Shown: positions 23,453 through 35,605, numbered from the stretch's first letter. The stretch: 64,000 nucleotides of DNA from Tragulus kanchil (GCA_022376925.1 JAIOJX010000032.1:101672794-101736793), one strand, 5' to 3'. The notes: a model not told the origin generated them from the sequence alone. Made by a program: numbers and translations.

Positions 23453-24177
23453 GCTGTTGCCCATCTGAAACCATTCCTGGAGATTAGATTAACTCCAGTA
23501 CTCACTATGTCCAAAATTTATCTTCATATTTCCACTAAAACCAGATGTGTGAAAATGTTTGGTAAAGTAGCCACTTGAATACTCTCTTCTTCCCTCACTC
23601 CCTCCCTTCCTTTCTTCTTCTCCCCTTCCTCTTCTGATTCCTTCCCTAATTATACCATTTCAGTTACCTTGCTCTTCGTGTTTTTAGCTACAATCCTTGC
23701 AATTACTTTAAACTCTGCCTCTCCTTTCCCTAGACATGATCTTTCAGATTACCATGATTAAAATCTTTGAAACATGTCTAGAATACATATGTTTGTTTCC
23801 TCTCCCACTGCCATTTCTTTGTTGAGGTTTACATCACCTGCCATCTAGATCACTTCCTATTTTTCTGCAACCCCTCTCAGGGACTCAGACACCCAGTATC
23901 ACCACAGTGCAAGGCACACAATCAGTAAGGGGTCAAAACCTTCACTGCCAAGGGAGCACACAGGAATGTTAATGAGTATAGCCAACCAGAGAGCTATGGT
24001 GACCATGACATATGGGAGTGGTCATGTCTTATCTATAGGAAAGTGTCGCTATACAGGAAAGTGCCTACCCATTGTTTCCATGTGAGAATGCTGGCATTTT
24101 GGGATCTTCTGATATTTTAGGAGAAACTGCTAATCTGTACATGAATACTACTGAGATGTAAATTATGGCAAATTTGG
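23453..24177. other. Single-copy non-coding DNA
   Basis: Pyrimidine-rich text at 23580-23900 has a weak L2-like flavour (caatccttgcaattacttta, ttgaggtttacatcacctgc), but I cannot fix it. No gene. Confidence 0.35.
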
Positions 24178-24315
24178 TTGGATGGCATCACCAACTCAAT
24201 GGACATGAGTTTGAGCAAACTCCAGGAGACAGTGAAGGAGAGGGAAACCTGGCATGCTGCAGTCCATGGGGTCTCAAAGAATTGGACATGACTGAGTGAC
24301 TGAACTGAATTGACT
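24178..24315 (+). mobile_element. BovB/ART2A 3' end, plus strand
   Basis: ggttggatggcatcaccaac, tcaatggacatgagtttgag, tgcagtccatggggtctcaa and acatgactgagtgactgaac are the typical BovB 3' terminus. It is heavily 5' truncated, which is usual for target-primed insertion. Confidence 0.88.
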
Positions 24316-24462
24316 TAAAATTTTAATCCCATCGTTTGGGCTAGACAAGCCAGATCAGTTCTGATATACAGGTCATGATGTCTAAAACGATGTTTAAGAG
24401 ATATTTAAAAGAACAAATGGATCCAGGACTCATTCTTCAGTTTCCCCTTTCTCTCCAAGGCC

Positions 24463-26693
24463 TCTGTTGAATCTCTTCCTTTCTTCTGGATTTCCTCCTC
24501 TTATTTAGTCCCACCTTGAAGTCCTGTCTATGTTTCTCTTTTTTCATATCTTTCATGACGGCTGCGCATACCAATTGAGAACCTGCTGTATTCTAAGCAC
24601 TGAAAGTGAATTGACAATAAGGAAACATTATCCCTGAAATGGTTGACAAGATCACAGACAAAGGCAAATTGCTGATGGTAGTGACAAATAGAAACAATAA
24701 TGCTTAAATTATTTTGAAAATTTTGATTTTCTTCTCTTTGGTCCTGTTGCCATTGGAGGAGAATCATAAGTTAAATCAAATGTACATGACTGAACTATAA
24801 GTATTTTAAATATTACTAATGTTTAACCAGATTGTGGGTTGCTCAATGGTGAGGAGCTCCTATTATACATGATTTATATTTAGTGCTCCTATAGGTCAGA
24901 AGGTAGACAGGTATATAAATTACAACAAATAATTACCTATAAGTCAGTTAGGATAGGGATTTGTTTAGTTATGGGATCCAGTTAAGGAGGGAGTCATATT
25001 AATGCAAAATTCACATAACAATCTTTCAAAGCAGAGCCAAGGTCTTTGCTTTGGCCATGCATCCACTGATTAGAGATCACAGTTGACTGTCTTAAACTCT
25101 AATATTTTCAGTTTCTTTAAAGTGAAGCAAGACATAAAGAACATTTCAAATAGACTTGAATGTACAGGCCTCCTAGATTTTTACAATTTTCTTCTAATCC
25201 TTTACAATGGTCTTGCTCACTGCTAATTTGACAGTAGTGTGTTTACCACCTGGTCTTTAAATAGTTTTTAGATACCAGTCATCTGTATTTTCATATAAAC
25301 AGCAAATAGCTGTGTAAAGGCATTTTTAGTAGTTTACATGATATTTAATCATTTTTTATAACAACTTGCAGAAATACAACTAGAATAAAAAGGATGGGGA
25401 CAAAAAGTATCACTAGCTTTTGATTAGCATATCACTGAACTGGGAGAAGGTAAGTCCTTGGCATGCTCGGGACCAGTCCATCTGCATTGGACATCCTCTG
25501 TGCCATGGTATGACCCATCTTTTATGAAATGAATGGGAAGTATTGAATCTATCACATCAGGCAGGGGTTTTTTTTGGTTTAGGTTTTAAATCTGTTGAAT
25601 CTCTTCCTTTCTTCTGGATTTCCTCCTCTTATTTAGTCCCACCTTGAAGTCCTGTCTATGTTTCTCTTTTTTCATATCTTTCATGACGGCTGCGCATACC
25701 AATTGAGAACCTGCTGTATTCTAAGCACTGAAAGTGAATTGACAATAAGGAAACATTATCCCTGAAATGGTTGACAAGATCACAGACAAAGGCAAATTGC
25801 TGATGGTAGTGACAAATAGAAACAATAATGCTTAAATTATTTTGAAAATTTTGATTTTCTTCTCTTTGGTCCTGTTGCCATTGGAGGAGAATCATAAGTT
25901 AAATCAAATGTACATGACTGAACTATAAGTATTTTAAATATTACTAATGTTTAACCAGATTGTGGGTTGCTCAATGGTGAGGAGCTCCTATTATACATGA
26001 TTTATATTTAGTGCTCCTATAGGTCAGAAGGTAGACAGGTATATAAATTACAACAAATAATTACCTATAAGTCAGTTAGGATAGGGATTTGTTTAGTTAT
26101 GGGATCCAGTTAAGGAGGGAGTCATATTAATGCAAAATTCACATAACAATCTTTCAAAGCAGAGCCAAGGTCTTTGCTTTGGCCATGCATCCACTGATTA
26201 GAGATCACAGTTGACTGTCTTAAACTCTAATATTTTCAGTTTCTTTAAAGTGAAGCAAGACATAAAGAACATTTCAAATAGACTTGAATGTACAGGCCTC
26301 CTAGATTTTTACAATTTTCTTCTAATCCTTTACAATGGTCTTGCTCACTGCTAATTTGACAGTAGTGTGTTTACCACCTGGTCTTTAAATAGTTTTTAGA
26401 TACCAGTCATCTGTATTTTCATATAAACAGCAAATAGCTGTGTAAAGGCATTTTTAGTAGTTTACATGATATTTAATCATTTTTTATAACAACTTGCAGA
26501 AATACAACTAGAATAAAAAGGATGGGGACAAAAAGTATCACTAGCTTTTGATTAGCATATCACTGAACTGGGAGAAGGTAAGTCCTTGGCATGCTCGGGA
26601 CCAGTCCATCTGCATTGGACATCCTCTGTGCCATGGTATGACCCATCTTTTATGAAATGAATGGGAAGTATTGAATCTATCACATCAGGCAGG
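24463..26693. repeat. Tandem duplication 8 (offset 1128 bp) with a 25-bp noisy join
   Basis: Copy 1 is 24463-25565 and copy 2 is 25591-26693. The join 25566-25590 (ggttttttttggtttaggtt then ttaaa) is a distorted version of the real continuation after copy 2 (tgttggtttagtaaaatct). I recognise no element in the unit. Confidence 0.95.
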
Positions 26694-26734
26694 TGTTGGT
26701 TTAGTAAAATCTACTCTATTACTGATTGGATTTA

Positions 26735-27000
26735 GGTAACATTTGTTGGATTCTTTATAATACTATTACTACTACAAATAATGATAATGTTTCACCTATT
26801 TATATGTTCAGTGGTACTTCTAAGCTGTATTTACTTATATTACTGTATACTTATGGGATCCCTATGAGTAAGACGTTTTTCTCTTTTAACAGACGAGAAA
26901 TATCATTTTCAGACGAGTTGAAATGACTTTCCTAAGAGCTCAGAGCTTGAAAATAACAAGAGTGGAGGCTCGAGTCCTGCTCAGTCTGACCAAGTGCAGG
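26735..27000 (-). mobile_element. MIR SINE, minus strand
   Basis: Reverse MIR core: ttatgggatccctatgagta, acagacgagaaatatcattt, gactttcctaagagctcaga and gaggctcgagtcctgctcag. Strongly decayed. Confidence 0.6.
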
Positions 27001-27852
27001 GCTCTTCTTGCTTCCCTAGTGCTACCTCTCCAAACCAGGCTAAGTGAATGCCAGGGACTCTTTCAGCTCTAGCATGCTCTGATTCTGTGACATATTATCT
27101 ATATCCTGTACACATCATCCATTCTACTGCTAAGACCTAGCTATTCCCTTACAGCTCTGTGGCCACTGGTTTGACAAAGAGGGGAGACAGAGATTAAGTC
27201 ATGGGACCAGTTAGCTTCAGGTTGGTTGGGTAAATGTTTCACAGCATCTCTGAGTTTGTCCCTTTCTCCTTTGATGAATGACTCTTGCCTCTTTTTGATA
27301 GATTGATCTCGAGTGCTGGGTATTTTTTTCTCTCAGCACATTAACTGCCAGTTTTTAGGTTCTCTGTGCACCAGGACCAAGATGAGGTGAGAGGTAAGTT
27401 GTTTGTATGTATGACTTGACTGAGCAGTGCAAGCAAGCTGAAGGTTCAGAAAGCACTTCTGTGCTTGGAACCTGCTTTCATGTCTTGGAAATTTTGATTT
27501 ATTTCAGGACAGGGGAAATCTGAGCCAGCTTGCAGAGTGGAAATTAAAATCTTAAAACTATGTATGAAAATTGAATATTCCAAATGGCCTGGTTTAAACA
27601 TCACCCTGAATCGTTGATCAAATGTAAAAGTTCTTGAAAAGAAGCAGGGAGATTTATGACTAGGTGTAGGACTGGGGAAAGGCTTGGAGAATATTTATGG
27701 CTAACTTCAAGGAATTCCGCTGACTGTACTTTAGTCTGATTTTGTACCCTCAAGTTTCTGCTTTGGCAATTTCAAGCCTGAAAATGATTATGGATTGAAA
27801 AAGATTTTGGCTTGGCTATATTCTGTTAACTCCTGAATTGGGGGAGGAAGAG
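27001..27852. other. Single-copy non-coding DNA
   Basis: No exon, RNA or named repeat. Composition is close to the window average. Confidence 0.4.
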
Positions 27853-27853
27853 A

Positions 27854-27880
27854 CACTATATATATATATATATATATATT
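27854..27880. repeat. (TA)n microsatellite
   Basis: Uninterrupted tatata run preceded by cac and followed by tttgg. It is single copy in the window. Confidence 0.95.
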
Positions 27881-28039
27881 TGGACACATTTATCATGCTG
27901 TGTGCGTGCATATGTTTTTATTCATTAAGATTTATATCTGTGACTTTGAGGACAGCACCTTTGCATTCACTATCTCTGCAACCACAGACTTAATATACTC
28001 TCTGGAAAATAGGCTCCCCTATCAATTAACATTATTTAG

Positions 28040-28115
28040 TTAACTTTTGTTTAGCACCTTTTTGTGTCAGTAAGTCCTGTGCTGGCTGCTGAGGGGTTAC
28101 ATAGACAAAAAGAGA
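28040..28115. mobile_element. Ancient interspersed repeat fragment
   Basis: gtttagcacctttttgtgtc ... cctgtgctggctgctgaggg has the order of the old mammalian 'attgagcacctac...ctgtgctaggtgctgggg' repeat. Tentative. Confidence 0.35.
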
Positions 28116-28194
28116 GAGAGGGGATTTTCAAAATAAACTGTACTTTAAAACATGAAGGAATCTAATTTAAAAGGCCAAACATAAAGATAGCTAC

Positions 28195-28390
28195 CCCTAT
28201 ACAGTCCAGCTGACTCCTGAATGACTCAGGGCACTGACCCTCTGTGTAGGTGAAAGTTCATGTATAACTTATAGTCAGCCATCTATCTGCAATTCCTCCA
28301 TATCTGTGGCTCTATATCTATGGATTCAATCAGCTGGGCATCTTATCAGGTAGAACTGCAGTATTCACCATCGAAAAACAATCTGTAAAA
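28195..28390. mobile_element. Degraded Tigger-like DNA transposon remnant
   Basis: The sequence cagctgactcctgaatgact near the left end and the interior cctccatatctgtggctcta resemble the same non-autonomous Tigger-type element that is better preserved at 48906-49232. Terminal repeats are too decayed to confirm. Confidence 0.4.
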
Positions 28391-29109
28391 ATGACCAGTT
28401 CAGTTCAAATCCATTTTGTTCCAGGATCAGCTGTAACTTCCTTTTTGCAGTCTTCAGTAACTAGCCCTGCAGATTCATGGGAGTTCCTCATTTCACATAT
28501 TTATCTTAGGTGTATGATGAAGAGGCAGGGAAACCAACCAGTGTTTATTTTCCTTTTGAATGATGAAGACCGATACAGATGTACACATACAGCATCGGCT
28601 GTTGGATTGGTAGGTGACAATGGTGTAAACACCGTCAACAAATTCCAAAACATGGTTTTAGGTAGCTCCATGTAAACTGTATTACTTAATCCTTCCAAAG
28701 GTTTTGCAGGATTGGCAGTAGAACACATATTTTTTAAATGCTGTTTCTCTTCATAGAAGATCTTTCTTCTTCACTTCAATCTGTTAGATACACCACCTCT
28801 TACAGGATCCAAACCCAATGATACTGCTTCTGTGATTCCTTTTCCTTTAATTCCAGCCGGATTCTTAGGCTCCTTTCTCTCTGCTTCTGTAAGAACTTAC
28901 GTATGCCTTGAGCATGGCACTCAAGCAGTTGAAGTCCTTTCTGCAGGTTGGACTGGAGCTCCTCAAAGCAGCTTCCCCATCATTTCCCTCATCACATGAA
29001 AGGTGCTTAAACCCACTCAGGTGGGTAGAACTTCAGAAGCTTTTCTTGCTACTTTTTCTACCTTTTCATTCCATATCAATGTCACCAAACCCTTTCCATT
29101 TCAGGCCTA
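28391..29109. other. Single-copy non-coding DNA
   Basis: A 94-codon plus-strand frame (28391-28675) shows no recognisable domain and overlaps an equally long frame on the other strand. I treat both as chance. Confidence 0.4.
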
Positions 29110-29760
29110 GATGAACTCCTTTCCAAACTGCTCTCACCTCTACTGCCCTCACTTCCGTTCTCATCAACCTCATGTCTCTTTAGACTGTGGCAGCAGCCTT
29201 CCAATGGGTCTCTTTGTTTCTCCTCTCATGGGTCGTGTGGTTCCCCTGCTCAGAATGGTCCAGTAAATTTCTACTACAGCAAAGCTAAATCTTCACGTTG
29301 CATCTGGGACCCTGTGTGGTCTGGCTTCTCTTTTCCTTTCTGGGCCCATCTTGTACCCTTGCTCACTGCTTTTAAAACAGTCTGGCCTCTTCTTTGCCAA
29401 GTGCATTTCTACCTCAGGCTGTTCCCTCTGCCTGGAACGCCTTTTCTGTCACTTGTCACCAAGCCACCCGTTGCTCAGTCTTCAGATCTTAGTTCAAATA
29501 TTGTTTTCACAGAGTGGGCTTTACTACACCTCTGGAGTCTACTTCAGAGCAGTCTCTTCTTTTTCTTTATAGCATCAATTGGAACTTGTATGCATGCTTG
29601 CCTATATGTGTTTGCTTATGTCTGTCTCCTCCACTGGAATGCAGGATTTGTTAGGGAAGATATCTATCCACTGGTTGTCTTTTCACTATTATATATCAAC
29701 ACTTAGTACCTGAGGGTACTCTGGGCATTTTCTAAATATTTATAAAAATTTGAATGAATG
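29110..29760 (+). mobile_element. L2 LINE 3' fragment
   Basis: In order: tctcatcaacctcatgtctc, ccttccaatgggtctctttg, tggtctggcttctcttttcc, ggctgttccctctgcctgga and tcttagttcaaatattgttt. This is the well-known L2 3' order; frames inside it are accidental. Confidence 0.8.
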
Positions 29761-30084
29761 ATGTATGAAAACTGAATTCTTCATATGTGACTTTCACATT
29801 GGTAGTATTGAATGGGTCCCTTATTTTTGTTTAGAGTGTTTGTGCATGATAAAGGTAGGCAAAATACATTTTGCTAAATATCCACTGGCTGTCAGTTTCT
29901 TTGAGTCCCACCTTCCCTGCACCAAACAACATTTGAAAGGTGCCAATTTCCCCATTTATGAGAAGCACCCACCAGGAAATGCCCCCCTCCTGCTGTTCCC
30001 TGTGTGCAGTCCTACCTGCACTCACCTGCCTCCACAACCCAAGTGAGGATAGGTCTCTTTAATTCAGTGGGGGCTCTTCAGCAA

Positions 30085-30185
30085 GCTATTTTAGCCCCAT
30101 TTCATAATGAGGAAATTAAGGCAAACAAGATGTGAAGTGACTTGGCTGAAGAAGAGTAAGGTCTCCTTGCCGCCTGTTGAAGAAA
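30085..30185 (-). mobile_element. MIR SINE fragment, minus strand
   Basis: tagccccatttcataatgag, gaaattaaggcaaacaagat and gtgacttggctgaaga are reversed MIR core. Twin at 31265-31365. Confidence 0.7.
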
Positions 30186-30450
30186 ATGGATGAAACAGCC
30201 AGGGAGAGTGGAAAGGAATTCAGACCACATGCCTAGACTAGACTGGGAACAAGGCCCACTGCAGGTAACCATACTTGACCTCCTGTGCTTGATTTGAAGT
30301 GCCCTGGTGATCAGAGAAGGGAGCCCAAACACAGCCAACTTGGTGCCAGTAGAGGAATTCTTACTCTGAATTTTCCAAACATTTTTATTGAAAGAAACCT
30401 AGCCAAATGAAAAGACACATGCAGGAATTTCTTCTCATGGATTTCCCTGG

Positions 30451-30474
30451 CTGTGTGTGTGTGTGTGTGTGTGT
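30451..30474. repeat. (TG)11 microsatellite
   Basis: Perfect dinucleotide run. Its twin in duplication 9 (about 31631-31652) has ten units, which shows that the two copies are not identical at slippage-prone sites. Confidence 0.95.
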
Positions 30475-32008
30475 TTATTTTTCTCTTGGGTTCCTGACCC
30501 CCTTGACATTATAGGTTTTATTTTGAGACTTTATAATGATTTCCCTGTAACTCGTTCATCTTCCTGCCCTAAGGTAGTGTAACTCTTCACGTTTTCCAGC
30601 TAGTCTTATTGCAAAAACAGTCAGAGGTGCTGCTGTATATCTAGGTGCTGGAGGAGAGGGTAGAGTTGGGTCAGGTGGGCTGGCCTAATAAACAGAGCTG
30701 TGAAACGGGAAACAGGAGGGGAGTTTACCCAAGTTTCTCTATGCTGGAGCACAGCCATGCTCTCCTGTGACACCTAGCTGGGCTCTGGTTTCTGATCCAA
30801 TTCCTTCCTGGGCTTGAGAAGCTGTTCTCAATTGTTGAAGATATCTATCCACTGGTTGTCTTTTCACTATTATATATCAACACTTAGTACCTGAGGGTAC
30901 TCTGGGCATTTTCTAAATATTTATAAAAATTTGAATGAATGATGTATGAAAACTGAATTCTTCATATGTGACTTTCACATTGGTAGTATTGAATGGGTCC
31001 CTTATTTTTGTTTAGAGTGTTTGTGCATGATAAAGGTAGGCAAAATACATTTTGCTAAATATCCACTGGCTGTCAGTTTCTTTGAGTCCCACCTTCCTGC
31101 ACCAAACAACATTTGAAAGGTGCCAATTTCCCCATTTATGAGAAGCACCCACCAGGAAATGCCCCCCTCCTGCTGTTCCCTGTGTGCAGTCCTACCTGCA
31201 CTCACCTGCCTCCACAACCCAAGTGAGGATAGGTCTCTTTAATTCAGTGGGGGCTCTTCAGCAAGCTATTTTAGCCCCATTTCATAATGAGGAAATTAAG
31301 GCAAACAAGATGTGAAGTGACTTGGCTGAAGAAGAGTAAGGTCTCCTTGCCGCCTGTTGAAGAAAATGGATGAAACAGCCAGGGAGAGTGGAAAGGAATT
31401 CAGACCACATGCCTAGACTAGACTGGGAACAAGGCCCACTGCAGGTAACCATACTTGACCTCCTGTGCTTGATTTGAAGTGCCCTGGTGATCAGAGAAGG
31501 GAGCCCAAACACAGCCAACTTGGTGCCAGTAGAGGAATTCTTACTCTGAATTTTCCAAACATTTTTATTGAAAGAAACCTAGCCAAATGAAAAGACACAT
31601 GCAGGAATTTCTTCTCATGGATTTCCCTGGCTGTGTGTGTGTGTGTGTGTGTTTATTTTTCTCTTGGGTTCCTGACCCCCTTGACATTATAGGTTTTATT
31701 TTGAGACTTTATAATGATTTCCCTGTAACTCGTTCATCTTCCTGCCCTAAGGTAGTGTAACTCTTCACGTTTTCCAGCTAGTCTTATTGCAAAAACAGTC
31801 AGAGGTGCTGCTGTATATCTAGGTGCTGGAGGAGAGGGTAGAGTTGGGTCAGGTGGGCTGGCCTAATAAACAGAGCTGTGAAACGGGAAACAGGAGGGGA
31901 GTTTACCCAAGTTTCTCTATGCTGGAGCACAGCCATGCTCTCCTGTGACACCTAGCTGGGCTCTGGTTTCTGATCCAATTCCTTCCTGGGCTTGAGAAGC
32001 TGTTCTCA

Positions 32009-32338
32009 CTGTGGGCCTTCCTTACTCTCTGCCACAGCACCCGCCACTCCCATCCCCACACTGAGCACCCTCCCATTTGTAAGATAGGACTGACACCAAG
32101 CTCATGCCTGCTTCTTGCCCTGACGCTGGATTGCTGGTTATGCTCATCAAATTTACAAAGAGTTACAGAGATCCTGCCTATCCTTACCAGTTTGCTCACT
32201 TTCACAAGTAACTCAGAAGAGAGTTCCCTCTGAACATAAAACTAAACAAAAACAAAATAAAATAAAGACAACAATCCCCCACATCCTCAGTTGGCTCTAA
32301 AGAATCTGGGATGATTTACTCCAATTTGTTTGTTGCTT
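32009..32338. other. Single-copy non-coding DNA
   Basis: No gene. A short A-rich stretch (aacaaaaacaaaataaaata) at about 32247 may be a poly-A remnant. Confidence 0.4.
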
Positions 32339-32399
32339 ATTTCATTGTTCCAAACATGAGCCCATGCAATCTACCTATAAATGTAGTTCCAGATTATCT

Positions 32400-32590
32400 T
32401 CCTGAAGCTTATCTCTGAGAATCTCATTCAGACTACTTCTGTGGTTTCCTTCTGGGCCTTTGCTGAAGGCCATTTCCTTTGCCTTGAATGGCCTTCCCTA
32501 GGTTTTCCTCTCATTACTGAATTCTCCAGACTGAAATCTAATTCTGCTTCCTCTACCAAGAAGCCTTCTCTGAGAACATTAGGATAGAGT
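32400..32590 (+). mobile_element. L2 LINE 3' fragment
   Basis: tctgggcctttgctgaaggc, atttcctttgccttgaatgg and ctctaccaagaagccttctc are in L2 3' order. Twin at about 33608-33798. Confidence 0.8.
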
Positions 32591-32599
32591 CCATACTCT

Positions 32600-32780
32600 A
32601 ACACTGAAATTTCTGGGTTTAAATCCCAAGTTATTCTCTCATTAATTTGTGCAATGTAGAACCATTTGCTTTATCTGTGCCTCAGTTGCCATATCTGTGG
32701 TTCCATTGTTATGTCTGTAGAAAGAAAATAATATTCTTATCTATTTTATAAGACTGTTGAGAAGACTGAGTTAAAAGAAA
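32600..32780 (+). mobile_element. MIR SINE, plus strand, followed by CHR-2
   Basis: tgggtttaaatcccaagtta and ctgtgcctcagttgccatat represent the MIR core and tail. The CHR-2 SINE lies at its right end. Twin at about 33808-33988. Confidence 0.65.
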
Positions 32781-32787
32781 GTGGTTC

Positions 32788-33120
32788 GGGCTTCCCCTGG
32801 TGGTCCAGTGGGTAAGGACACCGCCTTGCAGTGCAAGGGGCGCTGGTTCGATCCCTGGCCTGGGAAGATCCCACGTGCCGCGGAGCAGCTGGACCAATGT
32901 GTCCAATTACCGAGCCGGAGCTCTGGAGCGCATGCGCCCAGAGCCGGTGCTCTGCAACGACAGACGGCACCGCGATGGGAGGCCCACAGGAGCCAAAGAA
33001 CAAAGACAGATGAAAATAGAGAAATGAAAAAACATCAACAGAAGTGCCCCACCTGCCCCCCCCCTCCCCAACCCGACCCCCGCCCAAAATAAATAAATAA
33101 ATAAATCTTTAAAAAAAAAA
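32788..33120 (+). mobile_element. CHR-2 type SINE, plus strand, with target-site duplication
   Basis: Well-preserved head (cttcccctggtggtccagtg), B-box-like ggttcgatccctgg, body (gagccggagctctggagcgc) and an (aaat)n/A tail. The direct repeat aaagtggttc flanks it at 32778-32787 and 33121-33130. Frames of 103 and 113 codons on opposite strands lie inside the SINE and are not genes. It keeps many CpG sites, suggesting a younger copy than the one at 7778. Confidence 0.93.
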
Positions 33121-33995
33121 AAAGTGGTTCAAATAGATAAATACCCATACATCTTCTCTACATAATTGCAATTGAACTGGACTTCCATAATAATTATTAG
33201 AGTTTTCATTCATCCCTTAAATATTTTTCAAGGTTATTAATGTCCTAGGAACTCAGTTAGGCAGAGATGCTGTGTCTGCAGTATTGTATGTTTGTCTTCT
33301 GTTCTTTCTCTCAGGCTATAAAATCTGTGAAGGTAGAAACTTTCATTTCTTTCTGAAGAACTCACATGGCAGTTTCTCAATGAATGTACTCTGGACTGAA
33401 TTACATTTTTCTATGGATAAAAGAAGTATAGAGATGGTCCCTGAAGGATCTATATTTTATTGATTGTCCCTCATCTCATAGAAGATATGGGTCTAAGGAT
33501 AACATCTGATAACCTGCAGCTCACACTGCATGCCATAGGATACTGTATTTCATTGTTCCAAACATGAGCCCATGCAATCTACCTATAAATGTAGTTCCAG
33601 ATTATCTTCCTGAAGCTTATCTCTGAGAATCTCATTCAGACTACTTCTGTGGTTTCCTTCTGGGCCTTTGCTGAAGGCCATTTCCTTTGCCTTGAATGGC
33701 CTTCCCTAGGTTTTCCTCTCATTACTGAATTCTCCAGACTGAAATCTAATTCTGCTTCCTCTACCAAGAAGCCTTCTCTGAGAACATTAGGATAGAGTCC
33801 ATACTCTAACACTGAAATTTCTGGGTTTAAATCCCAAGTTATTCTCTCATTAATTTGTGCAATGTAGAACCATTTGCTTTATCTGTGCCTCAGTTGCCAT
33901 ATCTGTGGTTCCATTGTTATGTCTGTAGAAAGAAAATAATATTCTTATCTATTTTATAAGACTGTTGAGAAGACTGAGTTAAAAGAAAGTGGTTC

Positions 33996-34328
33996 GGGCT
34001 TCCCCTGGTGGTCCAGTGGGTAAGGACACCGCCTTGCAGTGCAAGGGGCGCTGGTTCGATCCCTGGCCTGGGAAGATCCCACGTGCCGCGGAGCAGCTGG
34101 ACCAATGTGTCCAATTACCGAGCCGGAGCTCTGGAGCGCATGCGCCCAGAGCCGGTGCTCTGCAACGACAGACGGCACCGCGATGGGAGGCCCACAGGAG
34201 CCAAAGAACAAAGACAGATGAAAATAGAGAAATGAAAAAAGATCAACAGAAGTGGCCCACCTGCTCCCCCCCTCCCCAACCCGACCCCCGCCCAAAATAA
34301 ATAAATAAATAAATCTTTAAAAAAAAAA
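33996..34328 (+). mobile_element. CHR-2 type SINE, duplicate
   Basis: Second copy through duplication 10, with the same target-site repeat (33986-33995 and 34329-34338). That shows it is copied with its flanks and is not a new insertion. Confidence 0.93.
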
Positions 34329-34764
34329 AAAGTGGTTCAAATAGATAAATACCCATACATCTTCTCTACATAATTGCAATTGAACTGGACTTCCATAATA
34401 ATTATTAGAGTTTTCATTCATCCCTTAAATATTTTTCAAGGTTATTAATGTCCTAGGAACTCAGTTAGGCAGAGATGCTGTGTCTGCAGTATTGTATGTT
34501 TGTCTTCTGTTCTTTCTCTCAGGCTATAAAATCTGTGAAGGTAGAAACTTTCATTTCTTTCTGAAGAACTCACATGGCAGTTTCTCAATGAATGTACTCT
34601 GGACTGAATTACATTTTTCTATGGATAAAAGAAGTATAGAGATGGTCCCTGAAGGATCTATATTTTATTGATTGTCCCTCATCTCATAGAAGATATGGGT
34701 CTAAGGATAACATCTGATAACCTGCAGCTCACACTGCATGCCATAGGATACTGTACTAATATCA

Positions 34765-34946
34765 AGCACCACCACCACCGCACTGGGGCCATGTCCACCC
34801 TCACCCGCATGTACACTGCCACCAACGTGAGCGTCACCATGTCCACCACCCATGCCATCATGACGATGGTCACTATTATTTACACTCTCATCACCGCCAC
34901 CATGGTCACCACGACCACCACCGGCTCCACCACCATCACCACTGTA
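34765..34946. repeat. Degenerate CAC/CCA-rich low-complexity tract
   Basis: Begins caccaccaccaccgcactgg and continues with ccaccatc/ccacc motifs broken by tgtcc and acgtg words for about 180 bp. The strand asymmetry is strong (C and A on plus). It can be read as Thr-, His- or Pro-rich in different frames, so low complexity is a better explanation than coding. Confidence 0.8.
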
Positions 34947-35130
34947 GACATGTATTATAATGATTCTTGCAATGTTGACAAAACAACTTAAAAGACATTG
35001 ATGACTTTTGAGATTACCCAATAGCTTTATGAATTATTTTTTCTGCATTTGAGTGAGAAAAGTGAGTTTCAAATGCCATGTGTCTTAATTTATACATTTC
35101 TCATTTTAGAAATAAAATGATTCAATGATT
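34947..35130. other. Single-copy non-coding DNA
   Basis: Nothing recognised. Confidence 0.4.
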
Positions 35131-35605
35131 TTATGGCACATATTCTCTTTGTCCCTCCAGATCCACTGTTTACCCTTCTTTTTACCTGCTCTGTACCCCA
35201 AGAGACTGACCTCAACAGACTGCATCATAGAGGTTTCCTTCTTTCCTATCATCCAGCTGAGCTCAGTCAGCGGGAGCCATTAGCAGGAGACTGGAAGGAG
35301 GGAGGAGAGAGAGAGTCTATGTTTATTCCCACTGATTCTACATTTTAATAGAGTTTGTTTTTCTTCTGCGTCAATTTTTTCTGGAAATTCCAGTTCTCTC
35401 TTGGTTCCAGAAACAGCTCTCTCTTCCTTCTTTAGACTTAGGAATACTAACAACTCCCAGCTGTTGGTAGGCATCAAGGTATTTTGTCATCTCTTGCTGT
35501 TTCTCCTTAATCCTGCTCACACCTCTGAGAAGAGTCTTGTAATTAAATATTTTTCAATTATCTCTTTGAGTATGCCACTTATTTCCTGCCAGGACTCTGA
35601 ATAGT
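35131..35605 (+). mobile_element. Old interspersed repeat, family uncertain
   Basis: The sequence agtcagcgggagccattagc, gtctatgtttattcccactg, ttggttccagaaacagctct and tgccacttatttcctgccag keeps the order of a common, highly diverged mammalian repeat. I cannot name the family with confidence. It carries no intact frame. Confidence 0.4.

Larger units (their letters stand above)
29656..32008. repeat. Tandem duplication 9 (offset 1181, falling to 1178 bp)
   Basis: Copy 1 is 29656-30830 and copy 2 is 30837-32008, with a 6-bp join (attgtt). That join is a shortened form of the true flank atttgttaggg just upstream of 29656. Length differences are one c (ttccctgc versus ttcctgc at 31090) and one TG unit, (TG)11 in copy 1 versus (TG)10 in copy 2. 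Confidence 0.95.
32339..34755. repeat. Tandem duplication 10 (offset 1208 bp), longest of the series
   Basis: Copy 1 is 32339-33546 and copy 2 is 33547-34755, joined with about 1 bp of microhomology. At least three substitutions cluster in 30 bases of the CHR-2 tail around 33031-33055 versus 34239-34263 (acatc/agatc, gtgcccc/gtggccc, ctgcccc/ctgctcc). The unit holds an L2 piece, a MIR and a complete CHR-2. Confidence 0.95.

Noticed and set aside
29314..29706. 130-codon plus-strand frame with hydrophobic stretches, possibly a membrane protein
   Set aside because: It coincides with an L2 3' fragment whose pyrimidine-rich text yields Leu/Phe/Ser-rich translations by chance.
32746..33092. Overlapping 103- and 113-codon open frames on opposite strands, present twice
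   Set aside because: They lie entirely within a CHR-2 SINE and its flanks. The duplication and the GC-rich SINE body explain both the length and the apparent conservation.
34668..34991. Thr/His-rich 107-codon frame resembling a histidine-rich protein segment
   Set aside because: It follows the CAC/CCA low-complexity tract. All frames through that tract are biased, and the antisense strand is open as well.
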